The translations under genes and the position numbers were made by a program. Source: Dactylosporangium vinaceum (GTDB lineage: Bacteria; Actinomycetota; Actinomycetes; Mycobacteriales; Micromonosporaceae). Taken from it: 64,000 nt of DNA. The stretch's first letter is position 1. Every line of letters begins with the position of its first letter. The DNA lies in assembly GCF_019904175.1 (NCBI RefSeq), contig NZ_CP061913.1, positions 620,001-684,000 of the forward strand, in the 5' to 3' direction. The notes beneath the pieces were generated by a model. That model did no database searches and was not told the DNA's origin. It saw only the letters and a list, made by a program, of their open reading frames with translations. Positions 8,349-17,545 of the stretch are shown here, in pieces.

Positions 8349-10841
8349 GTGACCTGGATGCGCAAACGCGAGCACGGCCTGCTGCCCAATGCAGCTTCAT
8401 TGCTGCTTTGTGGCCTCTTGGCGGGCCTTGTGGTTGCTGCGGCGGCGTTCCCGGCGGTTGCGATGTCGGGCCTGGCGGCGAAGGCCGGCTCCGACACGTT
8501 CGAGAGCCTTCCGACCGACATCGACGTCCTGCCGTCGCCCCAGATCAGCTACGTCTACGCCTCCGACGGCAAGACGCTGCTCGCGACGATGTACGACGAG
8601 AACCGCCGCGACGTGAAGATCGAAGACGTCGCCGAAGTCATGCAGAAGGCGATGGTCGCGGCCGAGGACAACCGCTTCTATCAGCACCGCGGCGTGGACG
8701 TGAAGGGCGTGGCCCGCGCGTTCGTCGCCAACCAGAACGCCGGCGGGCAGACGGAGCAGGGCGCCTCGACGCTCACGATGCAGTACGTGCGGCAGGCGAT
8801 CGCCTACTCGGCCAAGACGCCGCAGGAGGTCGTGGACGCCACCGACAAGACGCCCACCCGCAAGCTGCGCGAGATGAAGTACGCGATCGACCTCGAGAAG
8901 AAGCTTTCGAAGAAAGAGATCCTGGAGCGGTACCTCAACATCGCGCCCTTCGGCCACGGCGCCTACGGCGTCTACGCGGCGGCGCACGTCTACTTCGACA
9001 AGGACCCCAAGGACCTCACGCTCGCCGAGTCGGCGCTCCTCGCCGGCCTGGTGAAGGCGCCCGGCACCAATGACCCAGCCACGGCCGAGGGCCTGCCGCG
9101 GGCGCTGGACCGCCAGAAGTACGTGCTCAACCAGATGGTCGGCATGCTGTACGTCGACCAGGCCACGGCCGACGCCGCCGGCAAGGAGAAGCTCACGATC
9201 GTCGGCAAGCGGACCCCGGAGGGCTGCGAGTCGATCCAGCGCCCCGAGCTCGGCGCCGGCTTCTACTGCGACTACCTGCGCCGCTGGTGGAACCAGCAGA
9301 AGGTGTTCGGCGAGGACGAGTTCCAGCGGGCGAACCGGCTGCGGGCGGGCGGATACACCGTCATCGCCTCGCTGGACATCGCGACGCAGACGGCGGCGTT
9401 CAAGTACGCCAAGGAGCAGCCGTTCGTCTCCAAGGACCAGCAGGTCAGGATGGGCAGCCAGAACGCGATGATGCTCGCGTCGGTGCAGCCCGGCACCGGC
9501 CGCGTCCTCGCCCTGGCCACCAACCGCAACTTCAGCAACGACCAGACGCAGAACGGCGCGAACACCAACCCGGACAAGAAGGGGCAGAAGGGCAACTACC
9601 CCAACACGACGGTGCCGATCATCACCGGCGACACCGACATCCCGGGATACCAGGCCGGCTCGGCGTTCAAGATGTTCACCGCGGTCGCGGCCCTCGAGTC
9701 CGGGCTCCCGCTCGCCACGACGATCAACACCGAGAAGCAGTTCGTCTCGGACTTCATCATCGGCCCCGGCCCGGCGACGTGTAACGGCAACCACTACTGC
9801 CCCAAGAACTCCGGTGGGCAGTCCGGCCCGTACAACATGTGGACCGGCTTCGGCAGCTCCATCAACACGTTCTTCGTGCCGCTGGAGCAGCAGGTCGGCG
9901 TCGACCACGTGGTCGACGTGGCCAAGCGCCTCGGCATCCAGTTCAACGCCAAGGAAGACGCCCGGCTCGCGGCCGACCCGAAGGGCTGGGGCGCCTTCAC
10001 CCTCGGCGTGTCGGCGACGACCCCGCTGCAGCTGGCCAACGCCTACGGCACCCTCGCCGCCGACGGCGTCTACTGCGAGCCGTCCCCGATCAACGAGGTC
10101 AAGGACAACAGCGGCAAGAAGGTCGAGGGGCTCGACCCGAAGTGCAAGCAGGCCGTCGACCCCGAGGTCGCGCGGGCCGCCGTCGACATGGCCCGCTGCC
10201 CGGTCGGTGACCAGTCGGCGACGGGCAAGTGCGCCGGAGCCACCGCGCAGTACGCCCGCGACTTCGTGAAGCGGCCGATCGCCGGCAAGACGGGCACGAC
10301 CGACTCGGAGAAGAGCGCCACGTTCACCGTCATGACCAAGCAGATGGCGGTGTCCGGCTTCCTGACCGACCCGGACTGGCCCGAGACCAACAAGGACATG
10401 AAGCACCCGCCGGTCAACTACGCGGCACTGGGTGTACTGCGAGACGGCTTGGCCGGCCAGCCGGTGGTCCAGTTCACGGCGCCGACCAAGGACCGGGCGC
10501 AGGGCAAGCTCGTCGACATCCCGTCGGTGAAGTGCCTCTCCGTCGACCAGGCCCGGGCCAAGGTCAAGCAGGCCGGCTTCTCGGTCTCGGTGGCGTCCGG
10601 GCAGGTCGCCTCCCAGTGCCCGCCGGGGACCGTCGACCGGACCAGCCCGGCCGGCTCGACCACCAAGGGCGGCGCGGTCCAGCTGGTCGTCAGCAAGGGC
10701 CCGGGCGCTCCGGCCCCGCCGTACGTCGGCGGTGACGGCGACAACGGCAACGGCGGCCGCGGGCACAACGACGTCTTCCCGAACGGGGACGTGCCCGACA
10801 ACAACGGCAACGGCGGCTGCCCGATCCCCTGGGTCTGCTGA
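8349..10841 (+). CDS. ponA2: Bifunctional class A penicillin-binding protein with PASTA domain
   Basis: An 830-aa peptidoglycan synthase. N-terminal TM (residues ~15-45); GT51 glycosyltransferase with AEDNRFYQHRGVD, GASTLTMQYVRQ and KKEILERYLN; transpeptidase with SxxK in AGSAFKMF, SxN in GSSINTFF and KTGTT; a C-terminal PASTA repeat (SVKCLSVDQARAKVKQAGF to VSKGPG); and a Gly/Asn/Asp-rich tail. GTG 8349 or ATG 8358 may start it. The layout matches PonA2 of mycobacteria, including its place opposite a WhiB gene. A strong hairpin follows. Confidence 0.94.
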   Translation: MTWMRKREHGLLPNAASLLLCGLLAGLVVAAAAFPAVAMSGLAAKAGSDTFESLPTDIDVLPSPQISYVYASDGKTLLATMYDENRRDVKIEDVAEVMQKAMVAAEDNRFYQHRGVDVKGVARAFVANQNAGGQTEQGASTLTMQYVRQAIAYSAKTPQEVVDATDKTPTRKLREMKYAIDLEKKLSKKEILERYLNIAPFGHGAYGVYAAAHVYFDKDPKDLTLAESALLAGLVKAPGTNDPATAEGLPRALDRQKYVLNQMVGMLYVDQATADAAGKEKLTIVGKRTPEGCESIQRPELGAGFYCDYLRRWWNQQKVFGEDEFQRANRLRAGGYTVIASLDIATQTAAFKYAKEQPFVSKDQQVRMGSQNAMMLASVQPGTGRVLALATNRNFSNDQTQNGANTNPDKKGQKGNYPNTTVPIITGDTDIPGYQAGSAFKMFTAVAALESGLPLATTINTEKQFVSDFIIGPGPATCNGNHYCPKNSGGQSGPYNMWTGFGSSINTFFVPLEQQVGVDHVVDVAKRLGIQFNAKEDARLAADPKGWGAFTLGVSATTPLQLANAYGTLAADGVYCEPSPINEVKDNSGKKVEGLDPKCKQAVDPEVARAAVDMARCPVGDQSATGKCAGATAQYARDFVKRPIAGKTGTTDSEKSATFTVMTKQMAVSGFLTDPDWPETNKDMKHPPVNYAALGVLRDGLAGQPVVQFTAPTKDRAQGKLVDIPSVKCLSVDQARAKVKQAGFSVSVASGQVASQCPPGTVDRTSPAGSTTKGGAVQLVVSKGPGAPAPPYVGGDGDNGNGGRGHNDVFPNGDVPDNNGNGGCPIPWVC

Positions 10842-10858
10842 CCGCCTGATCGAACGAC

Positions 10859-10896
10859 AACAGCGGGCGTCCTCCGACCGGGGGACGCCCGCTGTT
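10859..10896. terminator. Bidirectional hairpin between ponA2 and yqeY-like gene
   Basis: A perfect 14-bp stem (AACAGCGGGCGTCC, 10859-10872, with 10883-10896) and a 10-nt loop lie between two converging genes. Confidence 0.85.
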
Positions 10897-10913
10897 CTGC
10901 GCGGTGGGCACGG

Positions 10914-11363
10914 TTACGAGAGGAGCTGGGCCTTCACGATCGCGGCGACCCGGCCGCCCTCGGCGCGACCGGCGACGGCGGCCTGCGCGGCCTTCATCGC
11001 GGGGCCCATGCTGCCCGGGCCGCTGAACCCGCCGGCGGCGAGCGCCTCGCGCACGATGCCGGTGAGCTCCTCCTCCGAGAGCTGCTTGGGCAGGTAGCCG
11101 GCGATGACCTCCTCCTCGGCCCGCTCCTTCGCCGCCTGGGCCTCGCGGCCCGCGCCGGCGAACGCGTCGGCGGCCTCGCGCCGCTTCTTGGCCTCCTTGG
11201 TGAGCACCGACAGGATCTCGTCGTCGGAGAGCTCACGGGCGGACTTCCCGGCGACCTCGGCGTTGCGCACCGCGGCGATCGCCATCCGCAGGGTCGACGT
11301 CACCAGCTCGTCGCGAGCCTTCATGGCGTCGTGCAGATCGGACTCCAGGCGTTCCTTCAGCAT
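10914..11363 (-). CDS. GatB/YqeY domain protein
   Basis: A 149-aa helical protein matching the YqeY family: MLKERLESDLHDAMKARDEL at the N-terminus, EEEVIAGYLPKQLSEEEL in the centre, and GPAMKAAQAAVAGRAEGGRV near the end. YqeY resembles the tRNA-binding tail of GatB and is proposed to act in tRNA-linked amidotransfer, though its role is not settled. ATG 11363 is the natural start. It stands alone and convergent to ponA2, with the metallophosphoesterase gene divergent on the other side (65 bp). Confidence 0.9.
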   Translation of the reverse strand: MLKERLESDLHDAMKARDELVTSTLRMAIAAVRNAEVAGKSARELSDDEILSVLTKEAKKRREAADAFAGAGREAQAAKERAEEEVIAGYLPKQLSEEELTGIVREALAAGGFSGPGSMGPAMKAAQAAVAGRAEGGRVAAIVKAQLLS

Positions 11364-11428
11364 GGGAAAAGTCTATCCAGCCGATCGGTGCTCATATTGC
11401 GTTGAAAAGCCGCCGGTACGCTGATCTG

Positions 11429-12322
11429 ATGCGCTCGAAGACTGTTCTGCGACTCGCGGCCGGCACGGTAGCCGCCGGCGCCGCCACCTTTGCCTACGCC
11501 TCGCTCGTCGAGCGCAACATGTTCACCCTGCGCCGCTTCGACGTGCCGGTCCTCGCGCCCGACGCCGAGCCGCTGCGGGTGCTGCACATCAGCGACCTGC
11601 ACATGATGCCCGACCAGCACCGCAAGCAGCGCTGGGTGGCCGAGCTGGCCGGCACCGACCCGGACCTGGTCATCGTCACCGGCGACAACATGGCCCACGT
11701 CGACGCCGTCCCGGGCGTCGTGCGCGCGCTCACCCCGCTGCTGGACCGGCCCGGCGCGTTCGTCTTCGGCTCCAACGACTACCGCGGCCCCGTGCTGAAG
11801 AACCCGCTGAGCTACTTCAACAAGCGCAAGCCCTACGTCCAGGGCGCCGCCCTCCCGGCCGAGGAGCTGCGCGACCTGCTGGCGGGCTCGGGCTGGGCCG
11901 ACCTCAACAACGCCCGCACGACCATCAAGGCCGGCGGCCGCACGGTCGAGCTCCTCGGTGTCGACGACCCGCACGTCAACCGCGACGACTACGACGCCGT
12001 GGCTGGCCCGGCCGCCCCGGACGCCGACGTCCGCATCGCCCTGACCCACTCGCCCGAGCCCCGCCTCCTGGACCGCATGGCCGACGACGGCTTCGACCTG
12101 CTCCTGGCCGGGCACACCCACGGCGGCCAGGTCGCGGTCCCGTTCTACGGCGCCCTGGTCACCAACTGCGGCCTCGACCGGCGCATGGCCAAGGGCCTGC
12201 ACCGCTGGCCCTACTCGCAGGCATACCTGCATGTCTCGGCCGGCCTCGGCACCCACCCGACCGCCCCGGTCCGCTTCGCCTGCCCGCCGGAGGCGTCGAT
12301 CCTGACCCTGATCTCGCGATGA
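11429..12322 (+). CDS. Calcineurin-type metallophosphoesterase, membrane-anchored
   Basis: A 297-aa protein with an uncleaved N-terminal hydrophobic helix (AAGTVAAGAATFAYASLVE) and the calcineurin metal motifs: HISDLHMM, VTGDNM, GSNDYRGP (in place of GNHD), ALTHSPEP and LAGHTHGGQ. The Asn-Asp-Tyr variant of the usual GNHD keeps the bridging Asn but not the following His, as in the Rv3683/YkuE-like branch. Substrates in this branch include phospholipid-type esters, but none is assigned here. ATG 11429 is chosen over TTG 11402. Its TGA overlaps the next ATG. Confidence 0.9.
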   Translation: MRSKTVLRLAAGTVAAGAATFAYASLVERNMFTLRRFDVPVLAPDAEPLRVLHISDLHMMPDQHRKQRWVAELAGTDPDLVIVTGDNMAHVDAVPGVVRALTPLLDRPGAFVFGSNDYRGPVLKNPLSYFNKRKPYVQGAALPAEELRDLLAGSGWADLNNARTTIKAGGRTVELLGVDDPHVNRDDYDAVAGPAAPDADVRIALTHSPEPRLLDRMADDGFDLLLAGHTHGGQVAVPFYGALVTNCGLDRRMAKGLHRWPYSQAYLHVSAGLGTHPTAPVRFACPPEASILTLISR

Positions 12323-13473
12323 CCGCCCAGGCCGCTCCGGCGCCGCGCAAGTGGCCGCGCCGCGCCGCCTATGCGGGCCTGGCCGGAGCCGCCGGTCTCG
12401 CCGTGCTGCTGCCGACCGGCACGGCCGGCGCCGGCTGGCTGCTCGCCGGCCAGGTGCTGGACGTCCGAGGCCCGCGGGTGTACCCGGTGCGCGTCCGCGC
12501 CCGCGCCGGTAACCGGATCACTTTGACCCGCACACCCGACACGACCCGCGACATCCCGCTCAGCTTCGTCTGGGCCACGGGCCACGCCCGCCTCGGCACA
12601 GTCCTCTCGGTGGACCGGGCAACCGTGACCCGCGAGGTGGCCGAGGTGACACGGGGCGCGCTGGTGACGGGCTTGAGGGGGTACACCTCGGGATATGTCT
12701 TCGAAGGCGACCCCTTGAGCGCAAGGGGCCTCCCGTTCGAGGAGGTGCAGGTCCAGGGCGAGCTCGGCGCGCTCCCCGCGTGGCTCGTCCCCGGCACGAC
12801 CCCTCCGGACGACACCTGGATCATCGCCGTCCACGGCCGCGGCGCCCCGCGCGGCGAGGCCCTGCGCGCCCTGCCCACCCTGGCCGCCTCGGGCCACCGC
12901 ACCCTCGTCGTCTCGTACCGCAACGACCAGGACGCCCCGCCCTCCGCCGACCACCGCTTCCACCTCGGCCACACCGAGTGGCGCGACGTGCAGTCGGCAA
13001 TCGACTACGCCAGGACCAACGGCGCCCGCGACGTCATCCTGATGGGCTGGTCGATGGGCGGCGCCGCGATCCTCAACCTGCTCCGCGAGTGGGACCACGA
13101 GGGCTTCCTGCGCGCCCTGATCCTGGACTGCCCGGTGGTGGACTGGAACGCCACCCTGCACATGAACGCCCGCCAGCTCAACGTCCCGCCGATCTGGACC
13201 TGGACGGCCCTGAAGCTCATCCAGCACCGCCTGGGCGTCCACACCACCGACCTGGACTACCGCTCGCTGGCCGAGCGCATCGACGTCCCGACCCTGCTGT
13301 ACGTCGACCACGACGACCGCACCGTAGCCCCCGCCCCGACCGTGGAGTTCGCCCACGCCGCCGCCGCACACGTGCAGCTCGTAGAAACCCGTGAGGCCGG
13401 TCACTGCCGCAGCTGGAACCTGGACCCCGACGCGTACGAGCGCCGGCTGGGCGACTTCCTGAAATCCGTGTAG
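12319..13473 (+). CDS. Alpha/beta hydrolase, membrane-anchored
   Basis: A 384-aa serine hydrolase. An N-terminal helix (YAGLAGAAGLAVLLPTG) anchors or exports it. Around 130 residues of N-terminal domain precede the alpha/beta fold with oxyanion VHGRGAPRGE, nucleophile elbow GWSMGGAA (GxSxG), an acid in LLYVDHDDRTVAP and catalytic His in REAGHCRSWN. The ATG overlaps the stop of the phosphoesterase gene (ATGA), so the two are co-translated. Likely an esterase or lipase; substrate unknown. The C-terminal His context resembles envelope-associated 'S9/BEM46-like' hydrolases. Confidence 0.88.
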   Translation: MTAQAAPAPRKWPRRAAYAGLAGAAGLAVLLPTGTAGAGWLLAGQVLDVRGPRVYPVRVRARAGNRITLTRTPDTTRDIPLSFVWATGHARLGTVLSVDRATVTREVAEVTRGALVTGLRGYTSGYVFEGDPLSARGLPFEEVQVQGELGALPAWLVPGTTPPDDTWIIAVHGRGAPRGEALRALPTLAASGHRTLVVSYRNDQDAPPSADHRFHLGHTEWRDVQSAIDYARTNGARDVILMGWSMGGAAILNLLREWDHEGFLRALILDCPVVDWNATLHMNARQLNVPPIWTWTALKLIQHRLGVHTTDLDYRSLAERIDVPTLLYVDHDDRTVAPAPTVEFAHAAAAHVQLVETREAGHCRSWNLDPDAYERRLGDFLKSV

Positions 13474-13557
13474 CCCCAGCTCAACCCCGCTCACCCCGAC
13501 ACGGGGGATACCGAGTTGGAGGTGGGACGGGCGTGGGCTACGATTACTCGGCACGCT

Positions 13558-13645
<88 letters not shown>

Positions 13646-13660
<15 letters not shown>

Positions 13661-13685
13661 TCCTGGAGACAGGGAACCAGCCCTG
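13646..13685 (+). terminator. Hairpin terminator behind tRNA-Pro
   Basis: CAGGGCTGGTT (13650-13660) pairs with AACCAGCCCTG (13675-13685), extendable by an inner TCCTG/CAGGG stem. It is also the convergent end of the integrase remnant. Confidence 0.75.
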
Positions 13686-13732
13686 ACTCGTTTGTTGATC
13701 TCCTCGGGGAGAATCTCGGGAGAAAATCTTGG

Positions 13733-14038
13733 TCACAGCATCCCGTCCAAGATCTTTACGGGCGATGCGGGCCGGATCTTCCGCCGCTCGCCGAACGCCG
13801 CTTCCCAGAGGTCCGTCAGACCGTCCGTGAGCCTCTGCCGCATCTCCGGCGTGGTGTGGGAGTACCGCGCCTGGACCGAGCCGTCCGAATGGCCGAGTTG
13901 CTCATCCATGAGCACCGGCGGGGTTGCCAACAGGATCATCATCGTCTTGTACGTGTGCCGCAGCCCGTGCGGCGTGAGGCCGGGCGCCACAGGCAGCCAG
14001 CACGCGTCAGCCCGACCCGCGGCGTTGCGACCCCGCAC
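13733..14038 (-). pseudogene. Tyrosine integrase, C-terminal fragment
   Basis: About 100 codons matching only the end of a phage/AICE-type tyrosine recombinase: HGLRHTYKT (HxxR box), MDEQLGHSDGSVQARYSHTT (late His and the nucleophilic Tyr), then a tail ending KILDGML. The arm-binding and core-binding domains and the first catalytic Arg are absent, and no in-frame continuation upstream of 14038 looks integrase-like, so it cannot be active alone. It lies immediately beside the attL-like repeat, oriented toward the tRNA, as in pSAM2-type elements. Confidence 0.85.
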
Positions 14039-14584
14039 CGGAATGCCCGGCCACGGCTCACCAAGGAACGGAACCGGGCGGGGGTGCTTGCCGGATACCG
14101 GCCCGTCGCAGCCGGCTGAAACAGCCAGGACGCGAAGCCGCTCCGACGCCAGTGCGCAGCCAGGTCTCCGGTTTGGGCGCTTCGGACATAGCCGAGATCA
14201 GCGATTGCCTTTGACCACTGTCTCCCTGGTCGCTGGCTGTACTAGATCAAGGCGCCTCGGGCGCAGCCCGCGCTCGGTCAGCCAGCTCGGCGAGCAAGCG
14301 GCGCCCGCGCTACGCGCTGGCGCCGGAAGCCCGCCGGCCGGAAGCCCACGCACGGACCGTCTACGACAGCGCCTGATAGGAAGCCCAGTCAGCTCACGGG
14401 CGACGAGGGTTCAGCATCCTTTGACTCCGGTCCGCCGAGCGCACGACCGCAGCTCCCGTCAGACACCGGTCGCTGCGCTCCCTGCCGCCCTCGCGTCTGG
14501 TTGCGCTTTTGCCTCCGGCGGGGCCTCCAGCCGGGGGCCTCGGGGTTCCGGAGGGGCTGGAGCAGCTGCGCGTGAGCGTAGGGG
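14039..14584. other. Degraded element DNA without a clear gene
   Basis: No coding sequence is supported. Patches at 14245-14262, 14341-14385 and 14417-14445 are repeated, with changes, at 16104-16221. These include GCCCACGCACGGACC, GCGCCTGATA and TTTGACTCCGGT. The stretch therefore appears to be eroded integrase-flanking DNA shared by two related elements. Confidence 0.6.
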
Positions 14585-15112
14585 TCAGTTTGGTGTCTGG
14601 ACACGCTCAGCCAGCCACCCGTGCAGGAGCGCCACCTGGTCACGGCTCGCCGACCGCAGGACGGCAACGAGCCCGAAGAACAGCAGCGTCGCCACCAACG
14701 CACATCCAGCGACCAATGCCGGCAGTCCAGCGGCATCAACGTGGCCAGCGATCGCCTGATAGCCCGCAATCGCCGCACCACCGACAAGCGCAAGCACGAA
14801 GGCGCCCAGCCAGATCGCCCCAAACACTTGGGCCGTCAAGGGCCAGTCGATGTCGTAGTACACCACGCAGCCGGTGGGTGTGGCCCGCAGCCAGCCCTGA
14901 AGAGCGGTCGGTGACCAGATTCCAAGGCCCGCGTGCATCGCCACCAACTCGATCTTGTCTTGGCGGACGTTGCCTCGGACTACTCCAGCCGGGCCGAGGC
15001 TCGCACCGAACGTTCCGCGGTGGCCTTGCAGGGCATCGTCCAGCCGCGCACGTACGACGTCGACAGGCAGAGACGACGAAACCGTGAAACGCCGCCCCTG
15101 CAACAAGCCCAT
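14585..15112 (-). CDS. Small membrane protein of unknown function
   Basis: A 175-aa protein (ATG 15112; an upstream start at 15160 would overlap the Uma2 gene). A polar N-terminal ~90 residues is followed by two hydrophobic helices (VFGAIWLGAFVLALVGGAA and ALVAGCALVATLLFFGLVAV) and a short amphipathic tail. No family is recognised. It sits inside the 2.3-kb segment bounded by the 71-bp repeats, directly downstream of the Uma2-like gene, so it is probably cargo of the lost element. Confidence 0.6.
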   Translation of the reverse strand: MGLLQGRRFTVSSSLPVDVVRARLDDALQGHRGTFGASLGPAGVVRGNVRQDKIELVAMHAGLGIWSPTALQGWLRATPTGCVVYYDIDWPLTAQVFGAIWLGAFVLALVGGAAIAGYQAIAGHVDAAGLPALVAGCALVATLLFFGLVAVLRSASRDQVALLHGWLAERVQTPN

Positions 15113-15128
15113 ATGGATCGAGGACCGA

Positions 15129-15695
15129 TCAGGAAGCAGCGCGACGGGCGGCCAAGACATCGGTGTCGAGGCGGATCGCGAATGGGGCGTCAGACTGCAA
15201 GGTCTCGCCAGCGCGGGCTACCGCATGCTCGACGTAGTGCTCGCCGTCCAGGCGCAGTAGCCGCAGCGTCACCGCGGCCGGGTCCTCGGGCTCGATCAGC
15301 ATGTACCAGCCGATTCGATCGGCGGCATACAGCTGCATCTTCACAAGCCGGTCCGTCGCCGCGTTGCTGGGCGACACGATCTCGCCGACCAGGGCCACAT
15401 CCACCGCATCGATCGTCGACCCGTCCTCGACATCCGACACCACGAGATCCGGGATGACGATCCGGCCTGTACGAAGGCGAACGTTGACCGCCTCGAGGAC
15501 CAGCAGCCCGGCATCCCCGGCGCCGGCGTCCAGAGCGTTCGCGATACGGCGGGACAGGATCTGGTGCCGAACCCCCGGCGCCGGACTCACCAGCAGGCTC
15601 CCATCGATCAACTCGACCCGGTTCGGCGTCTCCCCGAGCGCGAAATACTCGTCCTCGGTCCACGGCTCCGGATGCTCCAGCACGTCCACGCTCAT
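15129..15695 (-). CDS. Uma2 family (DUF820) PD-(D/E)xK nuclease-like protein
   Basis: A 188-aa protein with the Uma2 order: [21 protein letters not shown] at the N-terminus, [17 protein letters not shown], then the nuclease core IPDLVVSD (Asp) and [10 protein letters not shown] (Glu, with Ser in place of the common Lys-type spacing), and [18 protein letters not shown]. Uma2 proteins are abundant in actinobacteria and cyanobacteria; their biological role is unresolved. ATG 15695 is chosen over the longer frame to 15728. It lies between the two att-like repeats. Confidence 0.85.
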   Translation of the reverse strand: MSVDVLEHPEPWTEDEYFALGETPNRVELIDGSLLVSPAPGVRHQILSRRIANALDAGAGDAGLLVLEAVNVRLRTGRIVIPDLVVSDVEDGSTIDAVDVALVGEIVSPSNAATDRLVKMQLYAADRIGWYMLIEPEDPAAVTLRLLRLDGEHYVEHAVARAGETLQSDAPFAIRLDTDVLAARRAAS

Positions 15696-15889
15696 CGGCG
15701 ACTCACCCCCACCCGAACAGCGTCCCACGAGCGCCCCTCACCAGGCGACAACCGGCCACCCGCTTGGGAGAATTCTGGGAGACGATCTTGCGAAAACGAC
15801 ACACAAAGCCTGATCCGCACCCACACGGACCGATACCCTGACCTGCGCTTTCGCAAGATCTCCCAGTACAGCAGGCCTCTTTGACCTAC

Positions 15890-15960
15890 TTCGGGACGAA
15901 GAGGCCGTCGGTTCAAATCCGGCTACCCCGACTTCGTGAAGTACCAGCTCAGGGCTGGTT
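15890..15960 (+). repeat. Second 71-bp att-like repeat (attR/attL of adjoining element)
   Basis: An exact copy of 13590-13660 without the 5' half of the tRNA, so it is not a functional tRNA gene. The spacing between copies is exactly 2,300 bp. Confidence 0.85.
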
Positions 15961-15985
15961 CTCTGACTCAGAGGACCAGCCCTGG
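15949..15985 (+). terminator. Hairpin following the second att-like repeat
   Basis: CAGGGCTGGTT (15950-15960) faces GACCAGCCCTG (15974-15984), with an inner CTCTG/CAGAG stem. It is a diverged copy of the hairpin behind the tRNA. Confidence 0.65.
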
Positions 15986-16306
15986 CTCGTCTCTTGATCT
16001 CCGTTCGGAGCAATTTCGGAGACGATATTGTCCGGCAGCATCTCGTCGAGAATGCCCATCGGTGATCTGGGGCTCATCGCTGCTCTTGCCGTGAGTGCCG
16101 CCGTCAAGGCGCCTGCGGTGCAGCCCACGCACGGACCCTGCGGTGGGAGCGCCTGATAGAAAGCCCGGCCAGCTCGGGGCCCACGATGGTTCCGCAGCCT
16201 TTGACTCCGGTTCGTCGGGCGCAGGTCTCGCCGCGCACTCGCCGTCCAGGCAAGGCCAAAGGGCCGACGGGCATACGGCGGGGCGTGGCCGGCCTCACCC
16301 TGCTCG
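15985..16306. pseudogene. Second integrase tail remnant and eroded flank
   Basis: Minus-strand reading of 15985-16065 gives PMGILDEMLPDNIV, a counterpart of the KILDGML tail of the first integrase fragment, but the catalytic part is gone. From 16104 to 16221 the DNA resembles 14245-14445. This is a more deeply deleted copy of the same integrase/flank arrangement. Confidence 0.6.
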
Positions 16307-16570
16307 TCAAGGGCTGGACCGCTCCTGCTCGAACTCGGCTTTACGGCGTGCCAGGTAGGCCGACCAGTCGGCGCGGGCAGCGATGACGTCCTCGATCGAC
16401 AACTTGATCACCGCACAGTGCCCGATCGAGCAGGCCCGGGGCATGGAGGCGTCGATCAACGAGATGCCCTGGATCTCGTCGCCGTCAACGGACGTGCACA
16501 GCACCGGGTGGAACGAGCAGTCCTCATAGACGTCGCCCGGCCGGATCTCGCCGGGCTGGTCCTTCGTCAC
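16307..16570 (-). CDS. 87-aa cysteine-containing protein of unknown function
   Basis: An 87-residue protein (GTG 16570). It has GDVYEDCSFHPVLCTSVDGDEIQG, then LIDASMPRACSIGHCAV with two closely spaced Cys, and a charged helical C-terminus (ARRKAEFEQE). Four cysteines in short spacing could bind metal or form disulfides. I know similar short proteins next to GntR genes in actinomycete integrative elements but cannot name the family. The gene is 161 bp downstream of the GntR gene on the same strand. Confidence 0.65.
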   Translation of the reverse strand: MTKDQPGEIRPGDVYEDCSFHPVLCTSVDGDEIQGISLIDASMPRACSIGHCAVIKLSIEDVIAARADWSAYLARRKAEFEQERSSP

Positions 16571-16731
16571 GATGTGGATTGTGGCCGATCAAGACCTGGT
16601 GCGGCGTACAGCCAACGCGTCCGTGTCGAGATCACGAGGGGCGGCGCGGATTCGTCCGGGTGGCTGGGCATCGCCGAGACGGTGCCGGTCGACGTGCAGG
16701 TAGCGCAGGACCGAGCGCCGTACCGCCTCGA

Positions 16732-17490
16732 CTAGGTGACCGGAAAGGAGTCCTCGAAGTCCAGGCGGCCCGGGGCGGTGGCTGTGTCGATCATGAAGGC
16801 GGGTATGTCGTCGCGGGTGGTGACGGTCAGCTGCATGGTCAGCACCCAGTCGCCGGTGTCGAGGCCGAGGAGGTGCTGCTCCTCCGTGGATGCGGGCCGG
16901 GTCGAGACGCGCTCGGTCGCGTGACTGTACTGCAGGCCCTTGCGGACGTGCAGGTGCTCCTTCAAGCCCCGTGGCAGCGGGTCGCCCAGGACGATGCCCG
17001 TCCCGGCGGCCAGCGCTGCGGGGACGTAGTACGTGCGCAGCTCGACCGGGCCGGCACCGGCGCCGCTCACCAGATGCCGGCGCATCACGACAGGCGTGCC
17101 CTGTGCGAGGCCGAGTGCGGCGGCGGCCGTCGCCGGGGCCGGGACCTCGGCGGCGTCGAGCACGCGGACCGAGCCCTCCGCGTCGGCGGCCAGCAGTGTG
17201 GCGGCATGGGTCGGCACCGCGCGGGGTGGGGCGGGCTTGCCGCGGACGAAGCGGCCCTTGCCCTGGTGGGACTCTATCCAGCCGGCGTGGCGGAGGATTT
17301 CCAGTGCGCGTACCACCACCGGGCGGGAGGCGCCGAACTCGGACATCAGGACGGTTTCGCTCGGCAGCATCAAGCCCGGGCCGTATGTGCCGTCCTCGAT
17401 CCGGGCCTGCAACGCGGTCACGATCTGGATGTACTTGGGCGGCCTGACATCGAGCTGCACCGAGCCCACCGTTCCTGGAGCCGACGACAT
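16732..17490 (-). CDS. GntR-family regulator with UTRA domain (HutC/KorSA-like)
   Basis: A 252-aa repressor. The N-terminal winged helix-turn-helix reads PKYIQIVTALQARIEDGTYG, LPSETVLMSEFGASRPVVVRALEIL and GKGRFVRG. The C-terminal half (from about residue 95) is a UTRA ligand-binding domain with RRHLVSGAGAGPVELRTYYVP and a closing DDIPAFMIDTATAPGRLDFED. In pSAM2-type AICEs a GntR protein of this kind (KorSA) represses excision and replication. With the integrases destroyed, this copy is an orphan. It may still regulate in trans. Ligand unknown. Confidence 0.88.
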   Translation of the reverse strand: MSSAPGTVGSVQLDVRPPKYIQIVTALQARIEDGTYGPGLMLPSETVLMSEFGASRPVVVRALEILRHAGWIESHQGKGRFVRGKPAPPRAVPTHAATLLAADAEGSVRVLDAAEVPAPATAAAALGLAQGTPVVMRRHLVSGAGAGPVELRTYYVPAALAAGTGIVLGDPLPRGLKEHLHVRKGLQYSHATERVSTRPASTEEQHLLGLDTGDWVLTMQLTVTTRDDIPAFMIDTATAPGRLDFEDSFPVT

Positions 17491-17545
17491 GGCATTGCCG
17501 GAAACCTATCGGCATCGGCCGGTCGCCGGAACGGGGGTGCGCGGG

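Noticed and set aside
15890..15931. Second tRNA-Pro gene
   Set aside because: Only the 3' half from the anticodon loop onward is present; acceptor 5' strand and D-arm are missing.
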